This document shows, piece by piece, positions 4,913-7,293 of a stretch of 7,293 nt of DNA. Within the stretch, counting starts at the first letter, position 1, and each line of letters opens with the position of its first letter. This DNA is from Minisyncoccota bacterium (GTDB lineage: Bacteria > Patescibacteriota > Minisyncoccia > UBA6257 > HR35). The DNA lies in assembly GCA_028276075.1 (NCBI GenBank), contig JAPYXA010000024.1, positions 1-7,293 on the forward strand, read 5' to 3'. Under the pieces are notes generated by a model. The model was not told the DNA's origin, searched no databases, and saw nothing but the letters and a program-made list of their open reading frames with translations. Made by a program: the position numbers and the translations under genes.

Positions 4913-7293
4913 ATGTTTAAGAAGAAAATTAAGTTATGTTCTAATAAAAAATTTTTATATTTAGTTATTTTTTTGTTTTTTTTATGTTTTCAAATATCAT
5001 TTTCAGCAACAAAATATAAACTTGAAGATTTAGAAAAAGATTATTTTATACCAAATGGTTCTGTTAATGATATTAAAATTTCCAAAAGTCACATATTTCT
5101 AGCTGGGAATTTTAATTATCTTGGTCCTTATAAAGGAAGTGCCTTTTTGATAAATGCTAGTTCAAGTTTAACTATTGATTTTAAAGATAAAATTCAAGGA
5201 ACAGTTTGGACAGCTATTGATGATGGCAATGGTGGTTGGTATATAGGTGGTGATTTTGTTAAGGTAGGAAATTATGACATTAAGAAACTTGCTCATATAA
5301 TGTTTGATGGTCAAGTAGATCCTAATTTTAAGTTTGAAATTAATGATACTGTTTATACACTTGTTAGAAAAGATAATATACTTTTTTTAGGAGGATCTTT
5401 TGAAAACATAGAAAATACCAGGATTAATTATTTAGCTGCTATTGATTTAAATTCTAATAAAATTATCAAAAATTTAAGAATTTCTCCCAACGATTACATT
5501 TTTTCTTTAGCCCTTGATAGAACGAAAAATCATCTTTATTTAGGAGGACAATTTACATCTTTGATTAATTTAGACTCAAGAGTATCCTCCTCTGTAAAAT
5601 TTTTGGCAAGGTTAAATTTAAATTTTGATAATTACGTCCAGGCAGAGGTTGATAACAATTTTAATTTAAATATTAATGACATAGTTTCTGTACTTTATAT
5701 TAACCCTAGTTATTCAAAATTGTATTTAGGGGGTTATTTCACTCGTATTAATGAACAACCTATTCAATATTTGGCATCGGTTGATTTAGTAAATAGTCAA
5801 TTAATCTCTTCTTTTAATCCTAAGCCTGATTATGCTGTTTTTGCTATTGAATCTTCTCAAGATGAAAATATATTATATATTGGCGGGGCTTTTAAATCCA
5901 TAGCTAATCAACCAATAAATTATATAGCTGCTATTTCATCTACAAACGGTCAATTGATCAATAGTTTTAATTGTAACATTTCTCCTTATGTTGATTATCT
6001 TGGAAATGTCTTATCATTAAGTCTTGACAAAGAAAAAAACATTCTATATGTAGGTGGATATTTTAAAGACGATAATACTTCATTCTTATCATCTTTTAAG
6101 ATAGAGAATAATATTTGTAGAAAACGGGAAAATTTTTTAAATATAAATGACAGGGTAAATTTTGTTTATTTTAAAAATAATCTTTTATTTGTGGGTGGCA
6201 GATTCTATTCTTATGGGGGAGTTTTTAAAAAATATTTAGTAGCTTTAGATAAAGAAACAAAAAATCCCGACTTGAATTTTAATTTCGAACCAAACGCTCC
6301 AGTTTTAAATATGCTACTAGATAAAGAAAAAGATTTGCTATATGTAAGCGGTTATTTTACAAAAATTAATAATCAAGATAGAGCATATATAGCTTCTATT
6401 GATTTAAAAAACAATCACCTTACTGATTTTAAAATTAATTTTCCAATTGACAATGAGTCAATAGGAAAAGAGGTCTTAATAAATTCTATGGTTTTAGATA
6501 ATAATGTTTTGTTTATAGGAGGTAATTTTGAATATCAAATAGAAAATAGACTCTATAGAAATTTATTGAAAATAGATACTTTATCAAATCAAATATTTAA
6601 TAATTTTAATCCTGCTATAGACGAACAGGTATTTTCTTTGGCTATAGCCGGGAATTATCTGTATTTAGGGGGAAATTTTAAAAAAATAAATAATTTAAAC
6701 ATAAATTTTTTTACAATTTTAGACAAAAATACTGGAAATATTATTCAGCAAACTAATAATTTAAATATAAATGGAGCAGTGAGGTCTATAGTTGTTGATC
6801 CTCAAAGTAGAATTTTGCTAATAGCAGGAGATTTTACTACTCCTCAAAAACATTTAGCAGTTTTTGATTTATCAAATTATAATATTTTAAACTCAGATTA
6901 TTTTACCGACCTTCCAATTTATCTTATTAAGACAAATGAAAATTTAAGATTTATATTTTTAATAGGTTATTTTACTCGTCTCAATGATTATATAGATATA
7001 AACTCCGCCATTCTTCTTGAAAGAGAAAACTATAATTTTTATTTTAATTCTTCATTTATAATTGAAGGAACCGATTATTTAAATACAATTGAATTAGACA
7101 GCGAAAAAGGTAAAATTTATATAGGAGGGAATTTTTTAAATATTAATCAAGATAATGACATTAGGAATTTAGCAGTTTTTAAATTTAGACCAATTTCTCC
7201 CCCAACAATTACTACCTCTAAAAACAACTTTACCTTAGATATACCTGAAGCATCAACAACTCTTTCAATTCAAACAGACAAAGCCTCAAACTG
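4913..7293 (+). CDS. Exported beta-propeller repeat protein (delta-60/DUF5122-like), 3' end outside window
   Basis: From ATG 4913 the frame runs without a stop to the window edge: 793 codons plus two bases, so the protein is 3'-truncated here. Residues 1-32 are a signal peptide: basic 3-13, hydrophobic 14-30, and predicted cleavage after FSA (30-32). Residues about 55-760 consist of 14 imperfect repeats averaging 52 residues. The consensus is roughly (L/I)-Y-(I/L/V)-G-G-x-F-x-x-I-(x)n-(Y/N)-L-A-x-(I/L)-D, followed by a NxFN-like segment. The second Gly of each GGxF falls at residues 65, 113, 161, 212, 274, 325, 382, 429, 480, 537, 587, 639, 685 and 739. Some copies are degraded (AGNF, SGYF, AGDF, IGYF). 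This pattern matches the delta-60 (DUF5122) propeller blade. From P760 a Pro/Thr/Ser-rich linker starts, probably leading to a further domain or anchor. Such proteins are exported and often surface-attached. No enzymatic motif is seen, so a binding or adhesive role is inference. It diverges from the glycosidase-like gene. Confidence 0.85.
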   Translation, partial: MFKKKIKLCSNKKFLYLVIFLFFLCFQISFSATKYKLEDLEKDYFIPNGSVNDIKISKSHIFLAGNFNYLGPYKGSAFLINASSSLTIDFKDKIQGTVWTAIDDGNGGWYIGGDFVKVGNYDIKKLAHIMFDGQVDPNFKFEINDTVYTLVRKDNILFLGGSFENIENTRINYLAAIDLNSNKIIKNLRISPNDYIFSLALDRTKNHLYLGGQFTSLINLDSRVSSSVKFLARLNLNFDNYVQAEVDNNFNLNINDIVSVLYINPSYSKLYLGGYFTRINEQPIQYLASVDLVNSQLISSFNPKPDYAVFAIESSQDENILYIGGAFKSIANQPINYIAAISSTNGQLINSFNCNISPYVDYLGNVLSLSLDKEKNILYVGGYFKDDNTSFLSSFKIENNICRKRENFLNINDRVNFVYFKNNLLFVGGRFYSYGGVFKKYLVALDKETKNPDLNFNFEPNAPVLNMLLDKEKDLLYVSGYFTKINNQDRAYIASIDLKNNHLTDFKINFPIDNESIGKEVLINSMVLDNNVLFIGGNFEYQIENRLYRNLLKIDTLSNQIFNNFNPAIDEQVFSLAIAGNYLYLGGNFKKINNLNINFFTILDKNTGNIIQQTNNLNINGAVRSIVVDPQSRILLIAGDFTTPQKHLAVFDLSNYNILNSDYFTDLPIYLIKTNENLRFIFLIGYFTRLNDYIDINSAILLERENYNFYFNSSFIIEGTDYLNTIELDSEKGKIYIGGNFLNINQDNDIRNLAVFKFRPISPPTITTSKNNFTLDIPEASTTLSIQTDKASN

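Noticed and set aside
5100..7190. Recent tandem DNA repeat array
   Set aside because: The repeats are visible only at protein level. The units differ in length (46-62 residues) and share no long DNA identity, so it is an old repeat protein and not a satellite or CRISPR-like array.

Overview
The window is very AT-rich and gene-dense. Four features point tentatively to a Patescibacteria/CPR-type bacterium: low GC, genes with no visible Shine-Dalgarno sequence, a short divergent Rpe-like enzyme, and large secreted proteins (a glycoside-hydrolase-like protein and a beta-propeller repeat protein). No rRNA or marker gene confirms this. The standard genetic code fits: TAA and TAG end genes, and TGA does not appear inside the long intact frames.

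Left part (bases 1-2839, + strand): three tightly packed genes. The C-terminal two thirds of a ribulose-phosphate 3-epimerase-like protein runs in from the left edge. Next is a protein-L-isoaspartate O-methyltransferase (pcm), which repairs damaged proteins. Last is a CPA2-type cation:proton antiporter with a C-terminal TrkA-N/RCK nucleotide-binding domain (KefB/KefC-like). Pcm and the antiporter are nearly touching, so they are probably co-transcribed. No metabolic link between the three is obvious.

Middle (2863-4843, - strand): a secreted protein with a signal peptide, a carbohydrate-binding-like beta-sandwich, a probable TIM-barrel glycoside-hydrolase-like domain and a C-terminal beta domain. 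Its frame is broken once. The N-terminal 471 codons end at a TGA, and the remaining 190 or so codons lie in another minus-strand frame. The two frames overlap only in bases 3428-3456. Joined, they give one protein of about 660 residues. This gene converges on the antiporter gene with 23 bp between the stops.

Right part (4913-7293, + strand): a long frame that stays open to the right edge (793 codons visible). It encodes an exported protein with a signal peptide followed by 14 degenerate blade-like repeats of about 52 residues, resembling the delta-60/DUF5122 beta-propeller repeat. It diverges from the glycosidase-like gene across a 69-bp AT-rich gap that holds a good extended -10 element facing the glycosidase-like gene. 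The two divergent secreted genes may form a surface or extracellular module. I see no defence system, mobile element, CRISPR array or RNA gene.
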